Of a stretch of DNA of 64,000 nucleotides, positions 63,816-64,000 are shown one piece after another (position 1 is the first letter of the stretch; every line of letters starts with the position of its first letter). Under the pieces are notes generated by a model. It ran no database searches. It had not been told where the DNA came from and saw only the letters and a list, made by a program, of their open reading frames with translations. The translations under genes were made by a program, and so were the position numbers. The DNA is from Trinickia soli. Its GTDB lineage: Bacteria > Pseudomonadota > Gammaproteobacteria > Burkholderiales > Burkholderiaceae. Location of the stretch: the NCBI RefSeq assembly GCF_002879855.1, contig NZ_PNYB01000016.1, positions 62,001 to 126,000 of the forward strand, written 5' to 3'.

Positions 63816-64000
63816 AGGCCAGGGCATCGGAGCACGGGAGGCGATGCGCGCGACAGCGCCTCCCCCTGAAGCAGCTTATCCCGGTGTAGCGATCCCGCCC
63901 CTTGCGATAGGCCGAAGATCGGCCGAAACAGATCGAAATCGCCCGTACCTATAAAGAAAATAACCGGGCGAAATCGTTTGCGCGAAATTCGCCAAGTCTT
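63816..64000. other. Right edge, no feature recognised
   Basis: The last 185 bases hold no open gene of credible length. The sequence becomes AT-richer near 63950 (ATAAAGAAAATAACC), which may be the promoter of a gene outside the window. Confidence 0.4.

Noticed and set aside
62106-63827. Long minus-strand frame opposite the aldehyde dehydrogenase
   Set aside because: It mirrors a clear ALDH gene and has no recognisable motif.
1-64000. CRISPR array or Cas genes
   Set aside because: No regularly spaced repeats and no Cas-like proteins were seen.

Overview
The window is high-GC DNA with the gene style of a beta-proteobacterium of the Burkholderia / Paraburkholderia / Trinickia group. Indicators are gcvP followed by sdaA, an ArgP-type LysR regulator, a Burkholderia-style small secreted-like protein and a compact pqqABCDE operon. 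This assignment is inferred from gene content and protein style only.

Region 1 (1-19.6 kb) looks like core chromosome: the 3' part of gcvP, a PL5-type alginate-lyase-like gene, sdaA, a DUF3626-like gene, a ThDP enzyme, a secreted TPR protein, small membrane proteins and exporters (DMT, LysE), a squalene/phytoene-synthase-family gene, a Gfo/Idh/MocA oxidoreductase, a Rep/UvrD helicase, and a membrane-anchored di-domain cytochrome c. It ends at a tRNA-Arg(CCG).

Region 2 (19.7-43 kb) starts directly after the tRNA and is accessory DNA. It holds a nonribosomal-peptide locus: an ACT-domain protein, a membrane desaturase, an SSS/APC-type permease, an ArgP-like LysR regulator, a Cys/Met-metabolism PLP enzyme, two NRPS genes, AzlC/AzlD exporters, an RBBP9-type hydrolase, an Sfp/EntD-type phosphopantetheinyl transferase and a secreted C69-family Ntn hydrolase. 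The assembly line reads [half C]-A-T-C / [half C]-A(Ser)-T-C-[A remnant]-T-TE. It has an Asn in place of the second His of the last C domain and a Cys in place of the TE Ser. This resembles the AmbB/AmbE line for the antimetabolite AMB. The desaturase and PLP enzyme recall rhizobitoxine genes. I regard this as the most likely undescribed system: a small, possibly vinylglycine-type or dehydroamino-acid peptide antimetabolite. A complete IS66-family element, a truncated antitoxin relic and a gene-poor stretch close the region.

Region 3 (43.2-52.2 kb) holds otsA, then a same-strand set of envelope genes (FtsI-like class B PBP, a lipoprotein, a PBP7-type endopeptidase, an M23 peptidase, an MscS channel) and a Bcr/CflA efflux pump.

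Region 4 (52.3-64 kb) is a PQQ-dependent alcohol oxidation locus. It contains pqqABCDE, an AcoR-type sigma-54 activator, a PQQ alcohol dehydrogenase with the Asp signature of lanthanide-dependent enzymes, a fusion of a XoxJ-like binding domain to a c-type cytochrome, and an aldehyde dehydrogenase. Three of its promoters (pqqA, the alcohol dehydrogenase, the aldehyde dehydrogenase) have a -24/-12 sigma-54 element, and each has an upstream inverted repeat of the form TGTCnnA-N3-TnnGACA. Together these suggest one AcoR-type regulon for cofactor, enzyme and aldehyde disposal.
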